A DNA stretch of 64,000 nt, from contig CM074128.1 in assembly GCA_037178625.1 (NCBI GenBank), positions 2,232,001 to 2,296,000 of the forward strand. The letters run 5' to 3'. The notes below the pieces were generated by a model, which made no database searches, was not told the DNA's origin, and saw only the letters and a list, made by a program, of their open reading frames with translations. The DNA is from Skeletonema tropicum (lineage: Eukaryota > Bacillariophyta > Thalassiosirophyceae > Thalassiosirales > Thalassiosiraceae). Below, one piece after another: positions 11,467-22,357 of the stretch; positions within the stretch are counted from its first letter, which is position 1; the number at the start of each line of letters is the position of its first letter. The position numbers were made by a program, and so were the translations under genes.

Positions 11467-11891
11467 AGTGTGGTGGTGGCGAGACAAGAATACATGAAAG
11501 GAGGATAGCATATTATTTTTTCAAGTGAATAGCAACATTTCAGTGCACTCACAGACAAAACAACAACAAACAAACAACAACAACAACATCAAGACACATC
11601 ATCATCTCAAGCCATCGAGAAAATTACGTTACCAGAGATGATAGCAGGGCTAACATCAGCAAAACAAAACCTAAGCAACATCTAACAGAATCACAACGAC
11701 AACAAAAAAAGAATTACGTGTGTGAATTTCACACATTTCATCTAGAGCTACAAAGCAAGAACTAAAATCTGATACGCTTCACACAAGAAAAACAAGAAGC
11801 TACCAAAATGTATTATCTTTGAGGATAGTATAAATGCATACTAGATATCTTTCATTATCAAACATTTCGATGTCATATTCCCTGCTTATTC
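11467..11891. repeat. Intergenic region with CAA-rich simple sequence
   Basis: The region after the MORN gene holds a run of CAA/CAAA units at about 11555-11590 and is A-rich to 11820. It is the convergent 3' space of the MORN gene and the minus-strand coiled-coil gene. No gene is supported. Confidence 0.5.
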
Positions 11892-12455
11892 CTAAGCACT
11901 TTTTCCTGCCGTCGCTTTTTGGACCTTGCGACGCTTGTAACACCTCACCAACATCTGCTCAATGTATCGAATTCTACGTTCGATACCACCCACATGTGCT
12001 TCGAGGTTCTTGAAACAGACAGCCTTGGCGACAATATGATTCTCCACGTCATTCAAAGCCTCCTTGATAACTTCTTCTTCTTCCTCCGAAAGATCCTTGG
12101 TGGTATCGGCGGTATCTTTCCTGTTGCTCTCTTCAAGGGCGGACAACCGCTCCTCAACTTGACGGATAATTTCAACAAGCATGGAAATATCGCTCTTCAG
12201 TTCTTCAGCAGAGGCGTCACATTTCTTCGCGACATTATGAGTATATTCATTGCCTGCTTGGATCAAGTTGGTCATGGTACTCATCATCTTCGCATTCTGA
12301 TGAAGGGAAGCAACTTGTTGATGATGAAAATTCACGGCATCAGTTTGTGTTTGTGTAGTCGTCGGTGAAGCACTACCAGACGACGGCTGATGTCTTTCCC
12401 AATCAAACTTGCTGGGACTTCCCATGAGGAAGTCATCCTTATTATCATGAGACAT
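11892..12455 (-). CDS. Coiled-coil protein of unknown function
   Basis: 187 residues from the ATG at 12455 (MSHDNKDDFLMGSPSKFDWE). An in-frame extension upstream is open but lies in the region shared with the truncated copy at 19.8 kb, where the frame also begins at the matching Met, so this start is preferred. The central region (KSDISMLVEIIRQVEERLSA, then DLSEEEEEVIKEALNDVEN) has heptad-like spacing of Leu, Ile and Val, and the C-terminus is basic (RCYKRRKVQK). No family is recognised. It is divergent from the ClpS-like gene at 12819, sharing about 360 bp of promoter. Its first 20 or so codons are duplicated with the promoter 7.4 kb away, where the rest of the gene is missing. Confidence 0.65.
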   Translation of the reverse strand: MSHDNKDDFLMGSPSKFDWERHQPSSGSASPTTTQTQTDAVNFHHQQVASLHQNAKMMSTMTNLIQAGNEYTHNVAKKCDASAEELKSDISMLVEIIRQVEERLSALEESNRKDTADTTKDLSEEEEEVIKEALNDVENHIVAKAVCFKNLEAHVGGIERRIRYIEQMLVRCYKRRKVQKATAGKSA

Positions 12456-12818
12456 GATATGATTTTGTGCTGCTTGGTGAAAAAGTGGAAAGTGGCAAGA
12501 TCTACTTTCCAAGCAGAAAAGCTCCCGCCCGGTACGGTATTTCCACATACGTATGGTACCATCTTTCGCTTACGTATGTGGTATCGTTGATCGATGCCAG
12601 CAGGAAGAAGGGATGGAACCAAGACACATCTTTGACTTAGAGCCTGCATAGGACACATTATTCAAGACTGCTCACAGATAATGCATAGATAAACCCAAGA
12701 CTCACCATGATTGAATACTGCATCACCCACCGTCGGTGGATTTCATCTCAACTCATAAATTTGTTTCGGTTTCGGTCTCACTACCGCTTGTACTTGTACG
12801 CCAACACTGCACCCACAG
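12456..12818. promoter_or_regulatory. Bidirectional promoter of the coiled-coil / ClpS-like pair
   Basis: The 363 bases lie between two divergent ATGs and are conserved in the duplicate at 19890-20241. Conserved blocks include TTTCGCTTACGTATGTGGTA and CACCCACCGTCGGTGGATTT; the latter contains a CCACCG/CGGTGG palindrome. Copy B has lost about 10 bases around CCACATACGTATGG. Confidence 0.45.
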
Positions 12819-13556
12819 ATGATAAAGATGCTCTCCAAACTCATTGTCTCCTTCATTGCCGTTGTACGGTGCGGTGCCTTCGCCTTCACTCCTTCAATTC
12901 CCCAACATCACGCAACCAATAGACCACATGAAACCGCTCCCTTGTTTTCACACTACTCTGGTTCTGGTGAGCACTTCTTGGACAGAGAGCTTCCTTCTGC
13001 TTTTGCTGCAATTCAACACACCTCTGAAGAGATATGGGAGCTTGGTCTAGTCATAAACTCCAAAGCCGAAATACCGTTAGAATACGCATGTCGCTGTATC
13101 AATCAAGTCGTTGGTATTTCAGAGGCTGACTCTCTTGAAGTAGTCTCACAAGCATATCGCCATGGTATCGCCCTCATTGACGAGTTACCCTTTGATGTAG
13201 CAGTATCCTACAAGACCGAGCTTGAGCAGTGTGGTCTATCTTGTGAGATGGTGCCAGCCGACGAAGATGAAGGAATAGCACCTCATACCATCCTTGAAGG
13301 TTTCAATGAAGATGATATGTGGGAGTTGGGGTTGATTCGAGATGGAGATGGTCACTTCCCGCGTGAATACACGTCACGCTGTCTGTGTCAAGTAGCTGGT
13401 CTTTCAGAGGCAGATGCATACGAGGCGACAGGACAAGCTAGTCGACATGGAGTTGCCCTTATTGACAAGTTCCATTGTGAACATGCAGAACATGTCGTGA
13501 ATGAGCTGACGAAGATGGGTATAGCTGTTTGTGTGGTGCCCGCGGGTGATGAATAA
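12819..13556 (+). CDS. Secreted or organellar protein with two ClpS/L7-L12-like repeats (copy A)
   Basis: 245 residues. The N-terminus (KLIVSFIAVVRCGAFAFTP) is a signal peptide with an AFAFTP context close to the diatom plastid motif ASAFAP. Two homologous repeats follow, at about residues 66-143 and 159-242: each has WELGL, then EYxxRCxxQVxGxSEADxxE, then RHGxALID, then an amphipathic helix and a final strand (CEMVPA, CVVPA). This layout (EY...VxGLSEADA...HG.A) resembles ClpS, the adaptor that feeds N-degron substrates to Clp protease, and the related L7/L12 C-terminal fold. The ClpS peptide-pocket His is shifted by about one position and the N-terminal NDD loop is not evident, so degron binding is uncertain. 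If plastid-targeted, a Clp adaptor role would fit; this is inference. A near-identical copy lies at 20242. Confidence 0.6.
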   Translation: MIKMLSKLIVSFIAVVRCGAFAFTPSIPQHHATNRPHETAPLFSHYSGSGEHFLDRELPSAFAAIQHTSEEIWELGLVINSKAEIPLEYACRCINQVVGISEADSLEVVSQAYRHGIALIDELPFDVAVSYKTELEQCGLSCEMVPADEDEGIAPHTILEGFNEDDMWELGLIRDGDGHFPREYTSRCLCQVAGLSEADAYEATGQASRHGVALIDKFHCEHAEHVVNELTKMGIAVCVVPAGDE

Positions 13557-13655
13557 ACTTGTACAGTCGAATGCATATACTGACTACATAATAGAACAGA
13601 TACTAAACAACTTCATGTGTAAATAAGCTTCATCTCTCACAATAATGTCCATCAA

Positions 13656-14920
13656 CCACTTAGTCAAAGATGTCTTCCCAAGCCAGTAGGATAAGTCCCA
13701 GTTGATGGAGATTATTGATAAAACAGCAAGTTGAAGTTTGAAGAATATTCCGAATACAAACATACGCTTTCTCCGTGGAAAGGCTGGACAATACTTGAGA
13801 TACCTACTTACTACACATTCATGGAAGAAAGATAGATTGGAATGGTCATCAGCAGGATAAGCCATAGGTAGTAGATAGGAGTAGTTTTTGAAGTACTTAG
13901 TCTGTCCCAAGGGTCTGTCCTAGTCTTAGGTCTTCTTTTCTCTCGTGCTCGATGAAAGAAGCCCGAGAAAATCGTACGAAAATTGTTTTGCCAACAAACT
14001 TTGTATGTACAACCGCACAAATCACATCTTGACTGAATCTACCGCCTCTCTACACTCAACATGACCCTCTTGCTATGCCCATTGGGCAGAAGTTGATAGC
14101 ACATGTTGTTACCTTTCGATTAAGACGCTGGGAGTCATCGTATGCACTGTACTCGCATTACAGTGGCCGCACATGTGAGTACGCATGCGTCATGAAAGAA
14201 ACACTATTTACTAGGTGGAATAGGCCATTTTGGACCGATGCTTCCGCTTTATCTAATAGTTATAAGTATGTCGACTAATTAATACGAATCGTTTATTGTG
14301 TTTCGTCGTTGACGGTATTTGCCAGCTGCCGAAGCTGTTTGAAGCAGGAGCATCCATCTCTCTTTTCAGATGATAGGGTCATGGCTCTTGGACAGTCAGC
14401 ACATGGTCTAGAGAATTGCGGCTTTTGAGGAAGAGGAAAGCATCAGCCTCGTCGCAGCTGAGGAAATAATTAGTTGATCAATTAAGTTAAGATGACATGA
14501 TAGACGTAAGGTACAAAAGGACTAAACATTTTGGTATCACAATCGGTCTTATATTCCATCTCTTATCATGTGCTAGGCGAGCCTGCTTTGTTTTGATAGC
14601 ACACGTCGGATGTTAGTAAACATATCTGCATTCATTTCCTTTTGTTTTTTAGTTTCATCTACGACAGGACTACACTTACATTGTGTCAATGTGTACTTGA
14701 TGAGCGCACATGCGATACTTCGCTTATCTACGGGGCCTTAGCTTACTTAGGTACGCACGTTTACTGAGATCGGAATACGTAACAGTACACTGTCTACATA
14801 ACATGTCTACTGGTACTGTAACTAGATAGATAGATAGATTTTTTTAGTGCTCTAGGAGTACTCCATCTAGAGAGAGAGAGAGAGACTTCTTAAGAGTGTA
14901 AAGACATGACATCTATGTAC
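13656..14920. other. Intergenic region, no supported gene; short microsatellites
   Basis: No frame here shows coding character; the longest on either strand (minus 13584-13910) has no recognisable motif. A (TAGA)n run lies at about 14825-14840 and a (GA)n run at about 14871-14885, just before the transposon that starts at 14924. Confidence 0.4.
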
Positions 14921-14923
14921 TTA

Positions 14924-16005
14924 GGCCCGTTCTGTCAAGAGTTTTTTTAGCCTATTTTGGAGCCTATTCTGGTCCCTATTTTCTCACCTCAAGAATAGGA
15001 TGGAAAATAGGCTCAAAACCCCCTCAGAATCAGCCCCTTTTAAAGGAGGTTTTCGTTCCTATTTTCAAACCTATTTTCAAACGAAGATCAGGAATATCGG
15101 AAACACCACCTCTATCATCGCATCTGGCAACGGCACCATGATAGCCGCTGTTAGTAGCTATGTCCGCTCAGCCACTCAATTAAAAATGATTTGAGTGGTC
15201 TAAACCGAACATAATAATGCCATGAGTGGTAGAGCCGCAGGGTTTTACATACAGTTCAATAATAATATAAAATAATTACATATATGTTTTAATGACTACC
15301 TAAATCCCCCCCTTATTCTTCACCCCTTTGATAATATTGGCGTTGAAATAACCGAACCTATCGCATATATTATCGAGAGACAAAGTTTTATCGCTCACCA
15401 CTATTTAATCCGCCGCATAGGCTTATTGCTGTGCTGAGTTGTGTATCTAGTAAATTATGCCTTTTTTGTGTGCACATCATAATTAAATGCCTACTTGAGG
15501 GGTCGTGATATTGATAGCTGTTCCGGGAGGACGAATTATCGGTTCGTAATAATATCAGTAATATGCCAAGGCGAAGTGGTTTCATTCATTGTCTAACTAC
15601 CCCTAACGCACTGGTTTGCATCCACATGTGTCGATCTTGATCACTTGGAATGGCGCCTCATTAATTAAATAACTAGGTCATCTGCAACGACGCCCTGGAG
15701 AGAATATTTTGTCACATGCCATATCTATTAGCGACGCTATCGATAATACACCGATAATCTTTATGGACGTATTTGAAGGGCCGTCTGTGTAGGATGTCAT
15801 CGTGCCGACATGGTGGTTTACATTGGGTGGCCATTCTCGGAAATCACCGAATCTACGGCGAAACTCGGCGTTCAAAAATAGGACGGGCCATTTCGCCATT
15901 CTGTCAACAAAAGCCCTATTTTGCCGAAAGAAGCGGATAGAAAAGAAAAGAGGGAAGAATAGGCTCCTCCAGAATAGGCTCCAAAAACTCTTGACAGAAC
16001 GGGCC
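14924..16005. mobile_element. PIF/Harbinger-like non-autonomous TIR element (1082 bp)
   Basis: The ends are inverted repeats: the left end GGCCCGTTCTGTCAAGAGTT is matched by the right end AACTCTTGACAGAACGGGCC, and the similarity continues inward through GGAGCCTATTCTGG. The element is flanked on both sides by TTA (14921-14923 and 16006-16008). A 3-bp TTA/TAA target duplication with GGG/GGC-starting TIRs is the hallmark of PIF/Harbinger. The inside holds no transposase, only short frames, so it is a long MITE or deletion derivative. Subterminal sequence is rich in CCTATTTT/AAAATAGG motifs in both orientations. Confidence 0.8.
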
Positions 16006-16201
16006 TTACATCATACTGAACCCCCTCTGCGACGGCATCCTGCCGGCCGCATCAATAACGAATGTCACTCTCCTCTCTCCAGCCAGGGCACTCAAAGAAT
16101 CCCTATTCTCTCTCGCCAACATTCAACCAGAAGGAATACAAAGAAGAGATTGAGGTATAATTTTTACACATCCAACAACACAATAATCTCAGTACTTGAC
16201 C

Positions 16202-19200
16202 ATGGCTGTGGGCGGCAAAGACACAGAACATCCTGGCATCCTATACTTTTATAGCGAGTCGATTGCGCTAGCTTCAAACGGCATATGCGCATTCATTGCT
16301 GCATTAGTAAACTTCGGTAGCCTTCACCGAGGAACCTCGACCGGATTGTGGTTTCTAATTATTGGCGGAGCTATTCAGTTGCTGTGTGAGTACTTCGGTT
16401 ACGACTGATCTTTGTCTGCATTCGCGATACTTCTGCTCATGTTCTTCTCGGTCATGTTCATTCCTCTTTCGTCGTAATAGGTTCACTGAGAGCATATCGA
16501 GCGTACGATCATTTCGGAGCCACCGCCTTCGCATTCTATTCAGCTTTTTGGGCATTACTCGGATTGGAAACAATTCAATCTACAAGTATATACCTTTTGC
16601 ACGTTGCATTGGTAATTGTGGGCGTATTGCTTACCATCATATCACTGATTGTAAATGGATTTTATCCCGTCCTATTGGCATCAATAGCTGTGGCATCATC
16701 TCTTGAGTTGGCCCTTCGCGTAGATGATACTACAGGAGCATTGAAGGTCGCTTCTGCAATATCTGAAATATGTGTTGCCATTGCTACTGGATATGGTTGC
16801 ATTGCGGCAGTCCTACATGGTGTTCACGAGAGGCAGGTGCTGCCTGGGATGGATGATGCAGTAGTCGAGACTGTGTTGTTGAAACGCAATGCTCTTAAAG
16901 GGAGCTATAGTGATGGGAAGTATGCCAACCCTGCACCATTGGGATACATCTCTTGCTCATTGGGATATGCAGGAATCGCATTTCAATACCACAACACATC
17001 CGCAGACTTCATGATTTGGTTTGCGACGTTTGCAGTACTATGTGGAGTAGTATCTGTGCTACACAATCTTCGCCATGAGAGAATATGGGCGGTCAGCTCA
17101 ATATGTGACGCATGTCTCTTTGCTGCAATGGCAACGGTCTCGAGTGAGAAAGAAACGGGTGGTGTAATGATGGCCTTTGCTGCTGTTCGACTTTTCCTCC
17201 TCACATTTGCCATCCTTGAGGAATGTGCCTACATGCACCTACTCGCTTTCATCCTTCAAGGTACATCTCTCCTTGCCATCGGTGTAGCATCATGTTTCTT
17301 TGATAGTAGTCCTAGCTCATCCTCTACTTTCCTCGCGGCATATCTAACGTCTCTGTCGGCCATTTACAACGCTACTGCTGAACTTGCAAACTCTCTGGCA
17401 CAAAAGGAGATGCTCCCAACTGGACAGGACTGGAAATGCAAAGCAACAAGACGGACAAATGAAGTTGATGAAGAGATGGGTAGACAAAGCACGCATCAAA
17501 TTCGGAAATTATCAGTTCTGAATACAACCATAAATTCAGACTTGAATATGACTACACGATCAGACTTGGATACAACTGGATTGGCAGGCCCAATAAAGGA
17601 ATCATCGAGGAAGCGGAAGACATCAACTCTCCTCAAAGAATATGTCAATAATACCACTGATGAAGGCGATGAAGTCGTGTGCCCAGGAGATAATAAACTG
17701 TTGGGTAAATCTGATTTTCAATCACCCCTGTTTGTGATGACTGTAGGTACGGCAATCTACTCCCTTGTATTAAGCATTGGTGTGATCACCAACTCAGATG
17801 GTATTGTTTTAGATTCCGCACTGCTACTTTTAGTGTCGCAGGTGGTATCGCTCTTGATGAGCCTTTCGCGGGGACAATCATCATATGGTTTCCTATGCTT
17901 TACATATTTGTTGGAAGGAATGACGCTAATGAGTTGCCACTATTCGGAGGAAAGCAAGTCTCTAGTCGGCATCGTTCTGGTACTGCAGGTGCTATGGTTG
18001 ATTGCAAGCTTTCACGTCTTTCGCCTCTTATCCGTAGCTACAGTATTGCATTCATTTGGACTGTTGTTCTACTTCTTGGGGTTCAATATGGAGTTACCAG
18101 CGCTACGATACTTCGCAGGAGCCTTCTTTGCTACTGCATTTGTCTTGAATATGCTTATTTTGGGGATCCTTTTTGGTAGCGCGAAGTCAACCATCTGCAA
18201 GTTCCTCTTGCAGTCGTCGGCTGCCGAAATGGAAGAGCTTTGTCAGGTTGGATTTGCTGCCAACAGAGAAGATTTTGATGAATGTGTCAATATCCTGCGG
18301 AAAGGCGGGGTGTGCTGTATTCCGACTGATACAGTTTACTGCTTAGCTTGTGCAGCAAACTCACCGGAGGCAATACGAAGGATATATGAGATCAAGAATA
18401 GACCCGCCGAAAAGCCACTCTCTCTTTGGCTCGGCTCTATCGATGACATTCGTAAAGTTGCACCAGAGGGGAAGGGGTGGACTCCGAAACTCTTTGCTTT
18501 CAGTGAGTAAATACCTCTTGAAATTCACCTGCCTCTTTGATTATATCTCTTTGATGGACTAACTGATCTTGCTTTTTTGGTCCTTTTTTGTCGCGTAGTG
18601 GAAGCAATGTGGCCGGGCTCTGTCAGTTTGGTAGCTAGTAGAGGCGAATGGCTGAACCGTATGGGTGTGGGAGAGGCTGCGAGGTAAGCAAAATAACGTT
18701 TCGTCCCGTTTATATTCGATATTGAAAATGGCATTATTCGCCCTCTCTTCTTTTGCAAAATACTGACACCGTGACATGAATTCGATTGCTTGCGCTAGCT
18801 TGATTGGCACAGAGGACAGTATCGCCCTGCGCGTGCCAAACTCTACTCTGACAGTTGCTCTGCTGAAGGAAACTGGGCCCTTGGCAATCACAAGCGCGAA
18901 TCCCTCGGGTGCTTGCGACTGTACTCATCATAACAAGGTTGATGATCTTATCGCCTCCAAGATAGATTACATTTTAGCAGATGGTAAGTCACTTTTGTAA
19001 TGTTTGTGTTATCGCTTCGCTCGAATACTCACAATACTTTTCGTTCCAGGGTCGAGTCCAATGACAATTGCATCGTCAGTCATAGATGTTCGGAATATTG
19101 ACAACGATGAACTCTTCTTTTATCGAGTTGGCTGCGTTCCTGAAGCATACGTGTGGAAAAAGCTCCATGACCTCAAACTGAAAGAGAAGTCGCCGCCACT

Positions 19201-19786
19201 GCTAGCTAACTTGAATGGTGCCAAGAAGAGTGTCATCCAGAGTTTTATGTCTCAAATCACACGCCTTGTTGGTTGCGAGTCGTACAAAATTCATATGTTG
19301 GTTGAAACACAAAATATTAGCCATGATATGGCCGCAACACAATGGGGCGATGTAGGCGAACGAACGAAGCGTGCGTTTGTCTCAAGAGTACCATGTTACG
19401 ACGACGTAAACAGTCGCGAAGAAAACGAAGGCGCAGAACTGACGAGCCCTCTTGTCAACAGTCAAGGGGAGGTCATAGCTGTCTTACAGCTCTTCTTCGA
19501 GGCATCCAGCCACGCCCGAATCAAGAAGGAAGATCTAAGATATTCAGCGTTGATTTCTACACTTGTGTGTGATAACTTGCCAACTACAAGAGCAGACGAA
19601 GGTGTTGACTGGTCACACTTATCTCTCGTTACACTGACGGAAAGTGGGTATAAGAGAAAGTTGATCTCAGATATCAAGAGTGGTAGGAAGGAGTTCATTC
19701 AAAGAGCTTCAGCAACGAACTTGATTAGAAGAGCTTCAACAAAGAAGTTGCTTAGAAGAAAAAGCACCAGCAGTCTTCCAATGTAA
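16202..19786 (+). CDS. Fusion of SatP-like multi-pass membrane repeats with a Sua5/YrdC domain (five exons)
   Basis: Exons 16202-16385, 16481-18502, 18599-18683, 18799-18983 and 19050-19786; all four introns are GT-AG and all phases join correctly. The first about 550 residues are three hydrophobic blocks. The first contains HFGATAFAFYSAFW, a hallmark of the GPR1/FUN34/YaaH (SatP) acetate-succinate transporter family. The blocks are separated by a hydrophilic loop at about residues 355-435. Next comes a YrdC/Sua5 domain: IPTDTVYCLACAANS, KNRPAEKPLSLW, MWPGSVSLV, ITSANPSGAC, ILADG and SSVID. Sua5/TsaC makes threonylcarbamoyl-AMP for tRNA t6A37. The Lys/Arg and SAN motifs are retained, so catalysis is possible. 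The C-terminal 200 residues include a possible GAF-like segment and a basic Ser/Arg-rich tail. Role unknown; a bicarbonate- or carboxylate-linked function is speculation. Confidence 0.8.
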
Positions 19787-19790
19787 GAAA

Positions 19791-19889
19791 CTAAAGCACT
19801 ATTGTATTAGACGTAGACGGCTGCTGTCTTTCCCAATCAAACTTGCTGGGACTTCCCATGAGGAAGTCATCCTTATTATCATCAGACAT
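19791..19889 (-). pseudogene. Truncated 5' copy of the coiled-coil gene
   Basis: The first 21 or so codons (MSDDNKDDFLMGSPSKFDWE) match the coiled-coil gene at 11892-12455. The sequence then runs out of the duplicated block and stops after 32 residues, immediately beyond the stop of the SatP-YrdC gene. It is a by-product of the segmental duplication that carried the bidirectional promoter; any product would lack the coiled coil. Confidence 0.8.
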
Positions 19890-21084
19890 GATATGATTCT
19901 GTGCTGCTCGGTGAAAAGTGGTAAGTGGCACTCTTATCACAAGCAGAAAATCTCCCGCCCGGTATTTCCACATATGTACGTACCATCTTTCGCTTACGTA
20001 TGTGGTATCGTTGGTCGATGCCTGCAGGAAGAAGGGATGGAACCAAGACACATCTTTGACTTAGAGCCTGCATGGGAAAATTATTCAAGACTGCTTACAG
20101 ATAATGCATAGATAAACCCAAGACACACCATGATTGAATACTGCTTCACCCACCGTCGGTGGATTTCATCTCAACTCATAAATTTGTTTCGGTTTCGGTC
20201 TCACTACCGCTTGTACTTTTACGCCAACACTGCACCCACAGATGATAAAGATGCTCTCCAAACTCATTGTCTCCTTCATTGCCGTTGTACGGTGCGGTGC
20301 CTTCGCCTTCACTCCTTCAATTCCCCAACATCACGCAACCAATAGACCACATGAAACCGCTCCCTTGTTTTCACACTACTCTCCTGGTCCTTGTTCTGGT
20401 GAGCACTTCTTGGACAGAGAGCTTCCTTCTGCTTTTGCTGCAATTCAACACACCTCTGAAGAGATATGGGAGCTTGGTCTAGTCATAAACTCCAAAGCCG
20501 AAATACCGTTAGAATACGCATGTCGCTGTATCAATCAAGTCGTTGGTATTTCAGAGGCTGACTCTCTTGAAGTAGTCTCACAAGCATATCGCCATGGTAT
20601 CGCCCACATTGACGAGGTACCCTTTGATGTAGCAGTATCCTACAAGACCGAGCTTGAGCAGCGTGGTCTTTCTTGTGAGATGGTGCCAGCCGACGAAGAT
20701 GAAGGAATAGCACCTCATACCATCCTTGAAGATTTCAATGAAGATGATATGTGGGAGTTGGGGTTGATTCGAGATGGAGATGGTCATTACTCGCGTGAAT
20801 ACACGTCACGCTGTCTGTGTCAAGTAGCTGGTCTATCAGAGGCAGATGCATACGAGGCGACAGGACAAGCTAGTCGACATGGAGTTGCCCTTATTGACAA
20901 GTTCCATTGTGAACATGCAGAACATGTCGTGAATGAGCTGACGAAGATGGGTATTGCTGTTTGTGTGGTGCCCGCGGGTGATGAATAAACTTGTACAGTC
21001 GAATGCATATACTGACTACATAATAGAACAGATACTAAACTTCATGTGTAAATAAGCTTCATCTCTCACAATAATGTCCATCAA
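19809..21084. repeat. Segmental duplication, copy B (bidirectional cassette)
   Basis: Direct-orientation copy of 12379-13655. It is fitted tightly between the stop of the SatP-YrdC gene (19786) and the 3' end of the TVP15-like gene (21109). No target duplication or TIR is seen at the junctions (left near AGACGGCTG, right after ATGTCCATCAA), so a recombination or template-switch origin is likelier than transposition. Confidence 0.9.
20242..20988 (+). CDS. Secreted or organellar protein with two ClpS/L7-L12-like repeats (copy B)
   Basis: 248 residues, a paralogue of the protein at 12819-13556. It has three extra residues (SPGPCSG for SGSG) just after the signal region and a handful of substitutions (for example LIDELP to HIDEVP in repeat 1 and GHFPRE to GHYSRE in repeat 2). 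The frame is fully intact and both repeats keep RHG and the SEAD helix, which suggests continued selection or very recent duplication. Promoter sequence is shared with copy A. Function as for copy A. Confidence 0.65.
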   Translation: MIKMLSKLIVSFIAVVRCGAFAFTPSIPQHHATNRPHETAPLFSHYSPGPCSGEHFLDRELPSAFAAIQHTSEEIWELGLVINSKAEIPLEYACRCINQVVGISEADSLEVVSQAYRHGIAHIDEVPFDVAVSYKTELEQRGLSCEMVPADEDEGIAPHTILEDFNEDDMWELGLIRDGDGHYSREYTSRCLCQVAGLSEADAYEATGQASRHGVALIDKFHCEHAEHVVNELTKMGIAVCVVPAGDE

Positions 21085-21108
21085 AAAATAACACCTACAA
21101 TGATACCT

Positions 21109-22137
21109 TCAAACAGGGGAATTGATTTCGTCTTCCCCCAAGCCAGTGGTCGGTGCTTTATAAGTCCCTAACAATTCCGGCTTGCTAAAGTGTAAGAATA
21201 GCATCATAATCCCCGTACCAGCAAAGCATCCCCCCGTCAAATACCTCAAAAACTTAACTTCGACATCATTCTTCAATCCAATCACCAAAAACGCCACAAA
21301 GATGAGGTATGCTGCCCGTCCCTTCACCCCATACATGAACCCAAAGTTGGTGCGTAAATTTCGATTTACTTTGGCAGCATCGCAGCATGGCAGTTGACCC
21401 GACCACCATAATAATTCATAGAGGAATAATAATACCGAGAATAATATCATGTAGACGGAAACGAAAATTTCGGCCAGTTCCTTGGACTCCATTATTCCAA
21501 ATACACCCAGGCAGCACATCATGGCGGAGAGGCCGATGGAGAAGACGGATAGGACGCTTTGAATACAGTTTGGTTTGCCGCTAATTTGTCATACAGTGTT
21601 TGATTGGGCGAGATGAGGTGAGAATAAAGTTAATAATGACAAGACACGGCAACACATCACGTGAATTCTAAAATGTCATGTCCTAATCACAGCCCTTTTC
21701 AATTTTCTATTACAGTTCGAATCAGACAGTACGAATACAGTGATGCACCCACAAAATATATGTATATTTGTCGAGCAATCAATAAAAGCGTCCTCATTTT
21801 CGAACAACCTCAATGACATGCCTCTGGTGCGTCATTTATTATTTTTCTCATTACACCGATCCACCAAATACACTTTCACTGCTACAAAGATGAAGCAAAT
21901 AGCTATCTCCAGCCTCGAAACACATATACAAGTAATAACAGACTACTGAACTCACCCAGAAGCATTCCTTCCACCCGTATTAGGGGTGGTATTATTCACC
22001 ACAGCACTGCTAAAATCCTCTCCGGCCGCCGAAGTCGTCCATCCTCCGCCACCACCTGACGCTGCGGGTTCCGAGGAGGCTGGGGCAGAGGAGGCTGTGG
22101 GGTTGGCCCAGTCTGGTTCACCGTATTGTCCGCTCAT
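21109..22137 (-). CDS. TVP15/COPI-associated Golgi membrane protein (two exons)
   Basis: Exon 1 is 22137-21956 (MSGQYGEPDWANPTASSAP, then Gly/Ser-rich), exon 2 is 21580-21109, and the 375-bp intron has a GTGAGT donor and a TTAG acceptor; joining gives ASGGKPNCIQSVLSVFS. The protein is about 217 residues with four hydrophobic segments (IQSVLSVFSIGLSAMMCCLG; AEIFVSVYMILFSVLLFLYE; GRAAYLIFVAFLVIGL; FAGTGIMMLFLHF). The block NFGFMYGVKGRAAYLIFV is characteristic of the COPI-associated/TVP15 family of late-Golgi membrane proteins. Its 3' end is only 25 bp from the right edge of the segmental duplication. Confidence 0.75.
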
Positions 22138-22357
22138 AATCTTTCGGTTGTCTTTTATTGGTGCTGGCTGATCTGTTGCCTGTTGGTAAGTAAGTCGTAG
22201 TGCTGTTGCCTGTTGCTGTTTCCGCTGGAAATCAAAAAATTGAATCTCATGGGAGGCTCAGAGTATTCACTACGCACGCATAAGATAGAGACACAATTGT
22301 GCGAAAGATACCTTCTAAAATGGTTCAAAATAGACAACTTGAACAACTTTTCCGATC

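Larger units (their letters stand above)
12379..13655. repeat. Segmental duplication, copy A (bidirectional cassette)
   Basis: This 1.28-kb block is nearly identical to 19809-21084, in the same orientation. It runs from inside the 5' coding part of the minus-strand coiled-coil gene, across the shared promoter, through the whole ClpS-like gene, to AATAATGTCCATCAA, after which the two copies diverge abruptly. Differences are scattered substitutions and small indels; copy B has 9 extra bases in the ClpS-like N-terminus. Confidence 0.9.

Noticed and set aside
13584..13910. Minus-strand 108-codon frame
   Set aside because: No motif, no homologue recognised, and its first half falls in diverged intergenic sequence.
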